Positions 17,401 to 27,168 of a stretch of 27,271 nucleotides of DNA are shown one piece after another. The DNA is from Pelagophyceae sp. CCMP2097 (taxonomy: Eukaryota > Sar > Pelagophyceae). The notes under the pieces are model-generated. The model was not told where the DNA came from and ran no database searches. It saw nothing but the letters and a program-made list of their open reading frames with translations. The translations under genes and the position numbers were made by a program. The DNA is taken from positions 131,912 through 159,182 of the forward strand of contig MU657211.1 in the NCBI GenBank assembly GCA_026770575.1, in the 5' to 3' direction. The first letter of the stretch is position 1. Each line of letters begins with the position of its first letter.

Positions 17401-19803
17401 ATGCAGTTTACGGGCCCGTCGTGCGGGTCCAACGCCTTGAGTTTCCGGCAGCGCGAAAACGCAGAAACGGCCAAGTCGCAGGCGTGCAGGCCACCGAGCT
17501 CGTCGCCGAGGACGATGAGGCGGCCGTGGGTGGAGACGGCTGCGGCGACGATTTCGCGCGGCGCGGCGTTGGGAGAGTCAATGCCCGGCGCGCCCCCCGC
17601 CCCATCCGCAACGACGGCGGGCGCCGACCCGGGCGCGGCGCTCTGCGGCGCGTCGCGGAGGAGCGCGCCGGCCTCGAACTGTTTCTTCAAAAGGCCCGTG
17701 GTCGCGTCCCAGACGGCGACTCTTTTCCCGGACGTCACTACCAACGCCTTTTCAGAGGCCAAGTACGTGCACGCCAGCACGGGTTCGCGCAGAAACTCCA
17801 GAGCGCAGGAGAAGACGTCGCACCGCGCCGCCGCCGAAATGAAGAGGCACCACCCCTCTGCATCGGCGGAATCGAACGCGCCGCGGGAATCACCCACGAA
17901 TTCGCGCAACACGGGCACGACGGCGACGCGCGCCGAAGCGGCGTGGCAGTGCAGCGTCTGGTGGATGCAGAGGTCCGGGAGCCTTGCGACGATGACGTAG
18001 CCCGCGGCGTCGACGGTGACGAGGTGCGATTCCGCGGGGACTTCGTGCATGGCCACCACTGGGGCCGCGTGCCGCTCCAGCGCCGCGCACGCTCTGCGCT
18101 CAAACGTGCCAATCGTCTGGCCGCGGAACCGCCACACCAGCGTCGTCGTCGCCGCGGAAGCGTCTTTGGAGGCGAAGCACCCCGCGGAGAAGAGCATCTC
18201 GTGCCCCGAAGAGTAGACGAGCAGAAGAGTCCCTGCATCCGGCGTCGCCACAAAGGTCGCACGGGCGCAAAGGCTTACCCGCGGCGTTGCCGTTGAGCTG
18301 GAGCAGCGGCACGAGCTCGTCGCGGCCGGAGACGGCCTCTCCGGCGCCGTCGGCGTACGTGTGCGAGTCCCAGTCGCTTGGGTTCCAGACGCGGACGAGG
18401 CCCTCCGTCGACCCCGTGACGATGATGTTTTGCGCTTTTAGCCTGCGATGGACCTCGACGATGGACGTCACGCCGAACGCGTGCAGCCTAAAGCGCGTCC
18501 GTTTCACAGCGGCGCAGCGACCATGCGGTCCGGCCGCGCCCGCACCGGAAGCTGCGCCGTTTGAAAAAGTCGCCGTTTGAAAAAGTACCGGAGAGCTCGC
18601 CGAGCCTATGCGAGTCGGCCCCGGACTTGATTTCCCACTCGTGGACCAAACCGTCGTCGAGGCCCGACGTGAAGAGCCGGTTCGAGCGCTCGGAAAAGTG
18701 CAGCGTCGACTGCTCCGACGGCGCCACGAGCCGCTGCACCAACACCTGCACGCGCCGTCGGGAGGCCGCCCGTCGTACGGGCAACGGCGCGAAGGGGCAG
18801 CCGCGGCGACGCACGGGGATCATGCGGCCCTTTGGCCGCGCGGCGGCGCCGTCGTTGTCGTCGTCGGGTGACTTTTGAGGTAGATACCACAGGTTCAAAA
18901 ACGAGTCGCCCGCGGTAGAAGCAGTCACCACCTACGGCACGCCGTGGGGCTCCGTCTCCGCTTGCCGAAACGCACGAGGCTCGTGTGCGGGATGCCGGCT
19001 GCGCAGAGGACCTTGTGGGCGCGGTAGACGGTGTGGTGCCTTAGAGTGCCCGCGAGTCTGGGCGGGTCGTCGGGCGTGAGCACGTGCACCACCTCGCAGT
19101 GCTTCCGAGCCGGCGTCACCAGAAGCTTGTGCATCGGCGGTGGCAGGTAGACCATGGACGCGACGCCTGCGCAAAGAGCGTCCGACGCATTGGGGGACGT
19201 TTGGGTGGGACGGACCATGAAGAGCAAAGTCCTGGTTCCAAACAGCTGAGAGCTTCCCGTACTGCCTGCGGCGCGGCACCTCGTGCGCCCGCGGCATCGC
19301 GCGGCCAGCGTCGGCGAGGGCCGCGCGCGGGTCGGCGGGGACGTCGATGTCGAGGACGAACGACGTGAACGTGTCCCACCTACCACGCGTCTTGCGGCGT
19401 CAACGCGTGTAAACCTTCCAAATTTGACCACCGAATCCCGGAGAGGCCCCGACAAGACCACATGGCCCGTCTCGGGACGGGTGTCGAGGGCGCCGCTTTC
19501 TCGCTTGACCTCGCCCTGGCCGTGCGAGTCCAGCGCCGTAAACAAGTCGACGACGGCGTCTGGCGCGAGGTCCCGGCCCTTCGGTTTGGCCAAAGCGCGC
19601 ATGAGGCCGACGAAGGCCTCTAGAGAGAGGCCCGGCGAACCGCGAATTCGGCGGCCGCTGCGCAGCGCCTCGGCTTCCGCCGCCCGCTTCGCCGCCGATG
19701 CCCACCGCAGCTTCAGCGCGTCGAGCGCGATGTTCGAGAAGAGGCACGTGAGCAGGTCGCTCACCGACGCCTCAGCCGTCGGCGGCGGCTCCTGCGGCGC
19801 CAT
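14495..19803 (-). CDS. EF-hand/WD40 repeat protein, many exons (WDR49-like architecture)
   Basis: Starting at ATG 19803, a degenerate EF-hand pair (LSLEAFVGLMRAL, then LFTALDSHGQGEVKWDTFTSF) is followed by numerous WD40 blades: VVTASTAGDSFLNLWYLP, LFTSGLDDGLVHEWE, IIVTGSTEGLVRVWNP, LVVTSGKRVAVWD, VSAGASDGTIAV, DASQVCVWDLELF, LAGASSAAAIYLW, VLLAGGDGGCAVSW and VATCFENGVVKIW, ending at a stop near 14495. Splices I could phase: 19504-19380 (GC-AG), 19011-18935, 18278-18233 (46 bp), 15974-15904 and 15264-15170; several others remain unresolved, notably between 19300 and 19200 and between 17330 and 16300. An acidic Ser/Asp run (about 16830-16890) is a linker. N-terminal EF-hand plus tandem beta-propellers is the layout of the WDR49/WDY group, often associated with cilia; that role is inference. 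Possibly two adjacent genes, but blades continue throughout. Confidence 0.75.
18555..18586 (-). repeat. perfect 16-bp tandem duplication in the WD40 gene
   Basis: CGCCGTTTGAAAAAGT occurs twice in direct succession. It lies just downstream, in gene direction, of the blade ending GELSG and shifts the frame by one base, so it falls either at an exon end or just inside an intron. Confidence 0.8.
19380..19504 (-). other. GC-AG intron in the EF-hand/WD40 gene
   Basis: Donor GAGGTCAA|GCGAGA, acceptor GCGTGGTAG|GTGGGAC. The splice recreates the EF-hand segment GQGEVK-WDTFTSFV in phase (AA|G). No GT donor gives this join. Confidence 0.7.
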
Positions 19804-20295
19804 CGCGCGCTGAGGATGAGTCGCCAAAACGAGCGCCGTTGGAAAATGGCGCGAGGCGCGCAGCCCTCGAAGGTCGAGGGGCCCGCGTCGCTGCCCGGCT
19901 GCGCATGCGACGAGCGTGGGCAGGTGGTGTTGTGCTGTGTCGACGAAAATGACTGTTGGGAATTTTGTAAAGGGCAACGAGGCCCATTGGACCTCCTCCG
20001 GGCTGGCCATCGTCTTGCCCGTTCCTCGCATCGACCGCGGATTTTGAAAGGAGGGCCGCACTCAAACATCTGGATTGTTCGTCGAATCGCTGCTGCCTGG
20101 CGGCCTCTCTTTGCCAGGACTGTGGCCGTGGATTGGGTTCGTACGGGGCGTCCGGGCGCGGCAGAGGCGCTGCCCGCCTTCGAGCCGAGAAACACGATAA
20201 ACCGTTGGCTTTTACTTCAAGGAATATTTGGATATTTCACGGGATTCCAAGTTGAACAAGAATCTTAAACTCCAGAGATCCCTCCTCAAGCAAGA
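19804..20295. other. divergent promoter region of the WD40 and antenna genes
   Basis: A 490-bp gap between two head-to-head genes. It is less GC-rich towards the antenna gene, with GGATATTTCACGGGATTCC about 75 bp before its first exon end. No coding frame is supported. Confidence 0.45.
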
Positions 20296-21344
20296 ATGTG
20301 AGTCGCGGCGCGCGCCGCGCCGGCGCCGCCGGCGCGCGCCTGCCCCGCGCCCCCCCCCGCGCGCCTCCCGCTGCGCGCCGCGCCGCGGTGCCGTCGCGCG
20401 CCTCACGCTTTGGGTCTTAGGCAGCTCGCCATCGTCGCCCTCGCGCTCGGCTCGGCCACGGCCTTTGTGGCCCCGTCGCCGTCTCCCGCTTCGTCCTCAG
20501 CGCGGCAGGGCGCCAAGGACGACCTCGTCGCCCTGGCGGATTCCAACCCGGACTTCCTCGGCAAGTCGATTGGCTTCTGGGATCCTTTGGGTATCTCGGG
20601 CCAGGACTTTTGGGGCCTCGGCAACGAGGGCACCATCGGCTACCTCCGCCACGCCGAGATCAAGTGAGTCGCTCGCCGAGAGGGGAGCGGGCCGGAACCG
20701 GCGCCCACCCTTTCGCTCAGGCACGGCCGCGTGGCCATGGCCGGCTTCCTCGGGTTCTGCGCGCAGTCGACGGCGCTGGTCTCGGGCGAGCACACGTTCC
20801 TCCCGTACAAGGGCTACGTCGCAGGCTGCTCGCCGCAGGAGCAGTGGGACAACATCCCGCTCTACGGTGCGCGGGGCCCTGCCGATTTCATCCCGCCGCC
20901 CGCCCGCCGCCGGCGCGCCCGCCTCACGCGCGGCGCCCGTCTCACCCGCGGCGCCATTTAGGCAAGCTCCAGATCTTCACGTTCATCGGCATGCTCGAGT
21001 CGTACGGCGAGGGCGCCGGCCAGCCGGAGGGCTACGTGCACTACACCAAGGGCGGCCAGCCGGGCTACTACCCGCCGATCCAGGGCCAGGGCCTGGGCCA
21101 GATCCCGCTCAACCTCTGGGATCCGTTCCAGCTGCCGGGCGGTCCTTCCTCGCAGGATGCCGAGGCCAAGGCGCGCGGCCTCAAGGTGGAGCTGAACAAC
21201 GGCCGCCTCGCGCAGATCGGCCTGCTCTCGCTGCTGTCCGAGTCCAAGGGCCTCGTCGTCCCGGGCCTCGACCTGATCGAGGGCTTCCCCAAGTACGCCG
21301 GCGACGTCATGGTGCCGTTCTCGAGCGATTTCTCGCTCTTCTAA
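20296..21344 (+). CDS. fucoxanthin chlorophyll a/c-binding light-harvesting protein, four exons
   Basis: Exons (coding parts) 20296-20297, 20421-20663, 20721-20866 and 20962-21344 give 257 residues. Introns of 123, 57 and 95 bp are all GT-AG. The protein opens with a signal peptide (MQLAIVALALGSATAF) and an ATAF|VAP cleavage motif, the bipartite plastid-targeting type of secondary red-lineage plastids. Next come FWDPLGIS, helix 1 with EIKHGRVAMAGF, a middle helix with LQIFTFIGMLES, and helix 3 with ELNNGRLAQIGLL; the E-x-x-HGR and E-x-NGR motifs bind chlorophyll and lock helices 1 and 3. It works in the thylakoid antenna. The methionine usual after NGRLA is glutamine here. The start codon is split AT|G by intron 1. 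The long uninterrupted frame across the introns is an artefact. The product call is firm; the exact Lhc subfamily is not determined. Confidence 0.93.
20298..20420 (+). other. intron 1 splitting the initiation codon of the antenna gene
   Basis: Donor CAAGAAT|GTGAGTCG, acceptor GGGTCTTAG|GCAGCTCGC. Splicing yields AAG AAT|G CAG CTC, so ATG is assembled from AT of exon 1 and G of exon 2 and begins the signal peptide MQLAIVALALG. The 123-bp intron is extremely GC-rich. Confidence 0.85.
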
Positions 21345-21610
21345 GTCGAAAGCACGCTAGTAGTGCGGCGTCTTCCTAGCTCCCACCGAGCCGGATGATC
21401 GAAAGAGTCCAACGCCCAAACACCCTTGAACTTCTAAGTAAAGCGCTTCAAGCCCTGACAATGCTGCCGGGCCCTGCCCAAGACTTTAGTGCCTCGCTGC
21501 CATAGCGCACGTTTCTTTGAAGGACAGATCGCAATGGAACTCTCGATGATTCTCGAGGAACACGAAACTTCCACCGAGACGCGCACCAGATCGCGAGGTC
21601 GCTCCGCGCA

Positions 21611-24389
21611 ATGGCGGCGGTTCTGGACTTTGAGTCGCGCGTCTCCGCGGCGCTGGCGACGCTGCGGCGCGTCCTGGACGAAAACAAGGCCATGCCCGCG
21701 CGCGCGGCGGCGACTGGGCACACTTATGACGACAAGTTTGCGCTCGCAAATTTCGTGACCCGCGTCGCTTCCGCGTCGCTGCTGCAGACGCTCGCCGCCG
21801 CCGGCCTCGCCGAGGCCACGCGCGCCAGAGCCGCGGGGCTTCCCCGGCGCCGCATGCTCCGATTTCGGTTCACGGAGACGTGCTGCGCAGATGGCAAGGT
21901 CTCCGTTGAAAAGGACTCTGCATCAAAACTCGTCTCTTCGGGCTGGGCCGGCCAGAATACGCACAAGGTCGTCACGACGGTGACGTCGTTCAAGTGGTTG
22001 CGCGGCGCCAAATACGAAATTGTCCTCTTTGCCGGCCCCGAGCCGACCGAGGCCACCACGTTCCCCGTGGCCGCGCGCCAAGCGGAGTGGGAGACGTTTA
22101 CTCGCGTCGATTCGGCGCCGGCGCCGGCCGTATTCGCGCACAGTGACGTGGACGTGGACGTGACTTGGCTCCTCAGGCAGCCGAACGCGCACCACGAAAT
22201 CGCCTTTGAGATCGACCGAGCAAAGGCCAAGACGCCGCGCCGCAACGCCGAGATCGAGGAGGCGCTCGCGGCGTCGGCGGACCTCGCGGCGTGGGCGGTC
22301 CGCGTGGCAACAGACCTCGAGCGGCTCCTCGCCGCGCCGCAGGCCGAGGCGCCGCGCCGGGACCGAGGCCTCCTCGCCGAGGCCATCTTCGTCCCCGTGC
22401 TGCCGCTGCTCCGCGCGTTTGGCGGCGGCGCGGCGGTCCTCGACGGCGGCGACGTGGCGGCGCTGCTTTTGGAGGAGTCGCGGCAGCTCGAAGCACGCCG
22501 GGCGGCGCTGCGCGAGGCATTTGCAAAGGACGGCGAGGCGTTTACGGTGCGCGAGGCGACGCTCGTCTGCGCGCTGAGGCACGTGTGCGATGTGGCGGGC
22601 ATGTTCGCCGCCTCTGTAAATTCCATCGAGGCGCTCCTGCGAGACCAGCTCGTTTCGGCAGTCGGCTCCGAGATCTCGGCGGCGGACTTTGAACGCTTCA
22701 TGCGCTACCACGCGCAGCAGCTCTACGCGCCCGAGTTTGCGCCCAAGCCGTTTTGCTTTGCTGTGCGGGCCCCGGGTCATTCGGCAGAGGGCACGTTCGC
22801 CCTCGAGCGCGCGGGCGAGGGCGGGGCTCTGGCGCCAATCGAGACGCTGAGTCGCACGATGGTCGAGCCCGTGGTTTCTATGACGTTTGCGCTGGACGCG
22901 GCGACGAAGGTTGAGTTCTTTGGGTCGAGGCACCTTCATGTCTTCATGCCCCACGACTTTGCCAGCCCTCAAAAGGTCTCGGCGCTTCAGCTGACGGCGC
23001 GCGCGCGGCAGTTCTCGCAGTACATGCTCCTCGTCGGCCGAATCGGCGCGGGGCGCACGTTTGAGCCGGAGCACGCCTGGACCCGCGTCGGCGAATCCGC
23101 TCCGGGGCGGATGCTGCCGTGGTCCCCGTCGACTGTCGTCGCCCTAGGCTCTGATCGTGCGCAACAAGGACGACGTCCGCATCCCGCTCCTGCTGACGCA
23201 GCTGCCGTCGGCAAAGGAGTTCCGAGACGCCATCGCGTCGCTCTCGCCGGCGCAGCAAAACTTCGCCAAAGCGTACCGCGCCGCGCAGCTCGAGGGCAGC
23301 GTCTTCGCCGTCCTCGCAGTGCAGCTCCGGCCGCAGTTGGAGCGCGTCTTGAGACTCCCCGAGGGCGCGCTCACCAAGGAGATGGCGCTGACGCAGAGGC
23401 TGCTGGACCTCTTCATCGACTTTCAGATCCCATCGGACCTGCTGAGCTACGACGGCGACGCCGGCGCGGCTTTGGCCGACAAGCTGGAAAAGGTCCGCGG
23501 CCACGCCGCCGCAGTCGTCGCCTTGCTCGACGCGGCCAAGCAAAGCGAGATTGCCGAGGCAAAGGCCGCCCACGCCGCGGCGCACCCGCAAGCCCTCTAC
23601 CGCTCCGCGGACGCGCTCGAGGAGATGACCGCGGAGCTGGAAACCAGCGCCTCCAGCTTCGGGGCCAACAGCAGCCGCGGCGCCGCGCGGCGCCGCGACG
23701 CCGCGGCACCGATGAAAATGATGCGCAAAGGCGCCCCCGCGCTGCCGAGCCCGCCGCCGAGCCCGTGCGCGGCGCCGCGCGCGGCGCCCGCGGCGTCGGT
23801 GCCGGGCGGCGGGCAGCCGCCGCGGCCGCAATCGATGCAGTCGATGCAGGAGTCGCCGCCGCCGCCGAAACCGCAGATGCCGCCGCCCGGCGATGCCGCC
23901 GAGCTGCCCGCGGGCGAGCAAGAGGGCGAGCCGGACCTGACGCTCGTGCCGCGGCTGCTCGAGGCGCAGTTCGAGGCGCAGGGCATCTCGGCTTTAAGGC
24001 CGACGAAGATCGACGTTGGGCCCGTCTGGGAGCGCACGGCGAACAAGGGCCTCCTCGGCGGCGCAAAGACGGAGTCTTTGGGCGCGGCGGAGCAGCGGAG
24101 CGAGACGCGCAAGGCCTTTGATTTGCTGGACGCTTTGACGCGGTGCGGCGCGCTGCCGCTGGACTGCTGCGCTTTGCACGCCGTCGTCGCCGCGACGCAC
24201 TGCTTCGACGACTCGCTCATCGACACGCTCGTCGTCCGCAATTCCGACCCCGTCGAGGAGCTCGAGCGCGCCTCGCTCGTCATCGCCGCCGCCGTCCACG
24301 CGTTGCCGCCGCCGGCCCTCCTCAAGGACGACCGGCAGCGGGACCGCGTCGCCCACCTCGCCGCCGCAGCGCAACTCGCGGGACCATGA
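21611..24389 (+). CDS. conserved protein of unknown function, two exons, 905 residues
   Basis: Exons 21611-23086 and 23148-24389 join through a 61-bp GT-AG intron (donor CGC|GTCGGC, acceptor CCCTAG|GCTCTG) to give ...AWTR-ALIVRNKDDVRIPLLL. The start is the first ATG (MAAVLDFESRVSAALATL). An N-terminal helical stretch is followed by a beta-rich part (VVTTVTSFKWLRGAKYEI, DVDVTWLLRQ, FEIDRAKAKTPRRN), a helical middle with FVPVLPLL, a second beta-like part (FCFAVRAPGHSAEGTFALE, MTFALDAATKVEF), then helices (KEFRDAIASLSPAQQNFAKA), a Pro-rich linker (about residues 680-745) and a C-terminal block with ALRPTKIDVGPVW, KAFDLLDALTRCGALPLD and VVAATHCFDDSLIDTLV. The layout seems familiar from uncharacterised protist proteins, but I cannot name a domain. 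No signal peptide or membrane segment is seen, so it is probably cytosolic. Confidence 0.85.
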
Positions 24390-24464
24390 CGCCGCCAAAC
24401 CGCCCCTTATGTCTGTACCTTGCTTGATGCCAACGGGGACGCGACGCGACGGCCGGTGCGCAGG

Positions 24465-24586
24465 CCTCGTCGGACGCGTCCCATCCGCCAGGTATACTTG
24501 GTGTCCTCTTTCTACGGAAATATTTGGAGCTCTCTTTGTCACTGCTCGTCCACGTCCTGCTCGTCCACGACACGCGTCGCGTAAGC
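24465..24586 (+). repeat. dispersed 122-bp repeat, copy 2
   Basis: Same orientation and length as 1083-1204, five mismatches. It starts 75 bp after the stop codon of the 905-residue gene, so it may be transcribed in its 3' region; copy 1 lies on the opposite side relative to its nearest gene. Confidence 0.85.
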
Positions 24587-24718
24587 AGGCTCCTACTCCC
24601 ACGCGCGGGCTTGCGGAGATGGCTTGCGGAGATGGCTTGCGGCCAAATTTGCAAATGATCACTCGAGCAATTCGCCGAACAGCGTGGCCTCGCACTTGAG
24701 TCAATTGACTATACAATG

Positions 24719-24728
24719 TACAATTGTA
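24719..24728. promoter_or_regulatory. palindrome TACAATTGTA
   Basis: A perfect 10-bp palindrome identical to the core of the one at 7026-7037, here 75 bp upstream of the ATG at 24804. A second palindrome GTCAATTGAC lies about 20 bp before it. Confidence 0.3.
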
Positions 24729-24949
24729 GCTAGAATTCCAAGAAAGGTTTAGCGCTCGGCCACCGCGGTGCGCGCACTGCGGCACCGTGACTGGGACGCT
24801 TCTATGGCGACTTGGCGGTGGGCGCGGCGGCTGCGGCCTATCTTGGCCTGCGCGGCGGTGTCGGGCGCGCTGGATGCGTCGTTCCCGCGGCTGGCGGCGC
24901 CGGCGGCTTTTGACGCGTCTGAGTGATCTAGAAGGGCCGTCGAGAGGTG

Positions 24950-26430
24950 CCGTCAGGGGACGTCTCCAAGGGCCAAGCGGCAACCCCCCCATAAGGAGTG
25001 CTTCGTCGTCCTCCTCGACGCAGGCGATCAGGTCAGCGGAGACCGCGGGTACCCCACGCCCTTGGCGCTGTCTCGTCAGGGCAACGAAAACGCCGCCCTT
25101 TAAAAAAAGAAAACGTCGCCCTTTCACCCGCTGTCTTTTCAGGGCAACAAGAGCGTCGCCGGCCCGTCGTCGCCGAGGCCGCGTCGTGGGCGCGTTTTCT
25201 CGGCCGGACGTTCGTCGAGCCGGCCATGTGCGACTCCTACGTCGTCGAGCCGTACGAGTCAAAGGCCGAGCGCGGCAACGTGCTGCCGGCCGTCGTGGGC
25301 GTCCACGCGCGGACGGTGTCGCCGTGCGCGCACGGCAACACACCCTTTTCTGCGCTGGGCGCGATGCGCGGCGCGTGCGCGCACGTCCCGTCATCTCCAT
25401 CCAAGACTGGCGGGCCCTCGTCGCCCGACTCGGCACCGGGCCGGCGCTGCGGGACGACGCGTATTTCCACGACAGAGCAGAGCAAAATCGGCCAAACAAA
25501 CGCCGCCCCGGCGCAGCAGGAATAGCGCGTGCTCTACGTCGGCGCGGGGCCCGCGCCGCGGACTCACGGACTGGAAAACCCGGACAACCTGGACGAGGCA
25601 GAGTGCGGACGGCCCTCGGGCGCAGAGCGGCGCCCGCGTCGCCGCCGTACGACGCGGAGCTCCATCGAACGCCGTCGATCCCCAGGCTGCTGGTTCCGGT
25701 CGCTCAGCAACTCGCAGATCTCCGGCGACGCGTGCACCATGAAACCGTCCAGCGCCGGCGCCCGGGGATGCGGTCCGGGGTTTCGGGGGTCGGATGGCGC
25801 CTTTGAGGCAGTGTATAGGTGCTTTGACGTGTTCCAGTTCCCGTACTCGCCGCGCCTCTACGACTTTGTCGCCAAGACGACGGCCCGCGCCGGGAAATAC
25901 GTGCGTCGCGCGACCGCGAAAGGCTCCGGATTCGTAAATCGCAGTGGCGTTCTGAGAAGCACGCGCAATCGACCAACGTCGAGCGCTGCGCCACGGAGCT
26001 CGTGAATGCGGCGGACCGCGCTCTGACAGCCAAGCGCATCATTGGCGACCGCCTCGACGTGCCCGTCCTCTTCGTCTCGGACCTCTACGGTTCGACGTCG
26101 GAGACGTACAGCCGGGGAGACAAGGTCCGGCACCGGCATCCAGGGTTTGGGGACCACGCGGCCGTATAGCGGCGACCGGCGCCGCGACGCAGGTCATCGC
26201 GCACGTCCGCGCGCTAAACGTCGTCCAAAACGGCCTCTTCAACACCAGCGCCACGGCGGCGTCTGATTGCAAGGCCGCGCCCGCCTTAAGCGGTTTCGAA
26301 TTCGGCGTCGGCTAGACCGCGGCAGCACTTCGGCATTTGACGTGTCGCGGTCCGCCGGCGCGGCGGCGGCCGAAATGGCGATGCCGCCGGGGAGCTTCTG
26401 CATGCGCTGCGGCGTTTATTCCAACGAAAA
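24950..26430 (+). CDS. glycosyltransferase-like (O-fucosyltransferase-type?) gene, broken or unresolved
   Basis: Several in-family segments appear in successive frames: KECFVVLLDAGDQ and PLALSRQG (to 25080), QQERRRPVVAEAASWARFLG (from 25145) with RTFVEP, then VISIQDWRALVARLG (about 25390), CFDVFQFPYSPRLYDFVAK (about 25820), WRSEKHAQSTNVERCATEL (25945), VPVLFVSDLYGSTSETYSRG, VIAHVRALNVVQNGLFNTS (about 26200) and AEMAMPPGSFCMRCG. The order resembles GDP-fucose-dependent O-fucosyltransferase-like proteins of algae, with the WRSE and LFVSDLY segments in the nucleotide-sugar half. Two introns fit (25081-25142, GC-AG; 25909-25944, or a 44-bp form beginning at the GTGCGT there). Between about 25270 and 25400 the frame slips by one base with no AG available for an acceptor, so the copy is decayed or the sequence has an error. 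Start and end are unresolved, and family assignment is tentative. Confidence 0.4.
25081..25142 (+). other. 62-bp GC-AG intron flanked by a 9-bp direct repeat
   Basis: The donor is CAGG|GCAACG and the acceptor TTTTCAG|GGCAAC; joining gives LALSRQGQQERRRP in phase. CAGGGCAAC is present at both ends (25077-25085 and 25140-25148), and inside the intron AAAACGCCGCCCTTT recurs as AAAACGTCGCCCTTT. Confidence 0.55.
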
Positions 26431-26812
26431 GAAAAGATGCTTCAAGTACAACAGGATATGCGGGTGCTCGGCGGCGGTCAAGGCGGCGGATGCGTCGACC
26501 GCCCGAAGGGACGTTCCGTCGACTCCAAAGGGACGACGACGACGGCGCCTCCTCGCCGGCGGGCGCAGCGCGGCCGCGGCCGCGGCCGCCGCGTCGCTCG
26601 ACGAGCAGCAGCCGCGAAGTCGGCGCCTCGCCGGGATCGGCGGTGCGTCCCCATCCCCCGCGCCTTGTTTCGGCGTGCCCCGGCGAGCGCCTTTGCAGGC
26701 GGCCGTTGGGGCGACTCGGAGACTCGAGTACTCGAAATCCGCCGTCTCGTCTAGTGATAGAATACTCGGCCTAGCGGCGAAGGGCCCGGGCTTTTCTGGG
26801 GTCGGGCTCAGC
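26431..26812. other. low-complexity stretch before the minisatellite
   Basis: Arg/Ala-rich frames run through here on both strands without recognisable motifs. It may include the end of the glycosyltransferase-like gene. Nothing else is supported. Confidence 0.35.
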
Positions 26813-27168
26813 GGCTACAAATCCTATGTCCCATTGTCCTGCGAGTACCTGCGAACCCTTCGTCTGCGAGCCTGCGAACGCCTAGGAGGCTCAACCGCTA
26901 CAAATCCTATGTCCCATTGTCCTGCGAGCACCTGCGAACCCTTCGTCTCCGAGCCTGCGAACGCCTGGGAGCACCTGCGAACCCTTCGTCTGCGAGCCTG
27001 CGAACGCCTAGGAGGCTCAACGGCTACAAATCCTATGTCCCATTGTCCTGCGAGCACTTGCGAACCCTTCATCTGCGAGCCTGCGAACGCCTAGGAGGCT
27101 CAACGGCTACAAATCCTATGTCCCATTGTCCTGCGAGCACCTGCGAACCCTTCGTCTGCGAGCCTGCG
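26813..27168. repeat. 83-bp-period minisatellite
   Basis: Four units begin with GCTACAAATCCTATGTCCCA at about 26814, 26897, 27023 and 27106. Spacing is 83, 126 and 83 bp. The 126-bp unit holds an extra 43-bp internal duplication beginning GAGCACCTGCGAACCC. The last unit breaks off at GAGCCTGCG. As 83 is not a multiple of three, the frame crossing it is not a repeat protein. Confidence 0.9.

Larger units (their letters stand above)
24390..24949. other. repeat-containing intergenic region
   Basis: It contains the second 122-bp dispersed repeat, two and a half copies of CTTGCGGAGATGG at 24610-24641, and two palindromes, GTCAATTGAC (about 24700-24709) and TACAATTGTA (24719-24728). An ATG at 24804 opens a 40-residue frame (MATWRWARRLRPILACAAVS) that looks like a signal peptide and ends at TGA 24924. 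It may be the first exon of the glycosyltransferase-like gene downstream, but I could not phase a splice. Confidence 0.5.

Noticed and set aside
20228..21379. Single 383-codon open frame over the antenna gene
   Set aside because: It lacks an ATG, is arginine/alanine-rich, and reads through introns; the spliced four-exon model gives a textbook antenna protein.
26267..27094. Open frame through the minisatellite
   Set aside because: The 83-bp period is not a multiple of three, so each unit is read in a new frame; no protein constraint.
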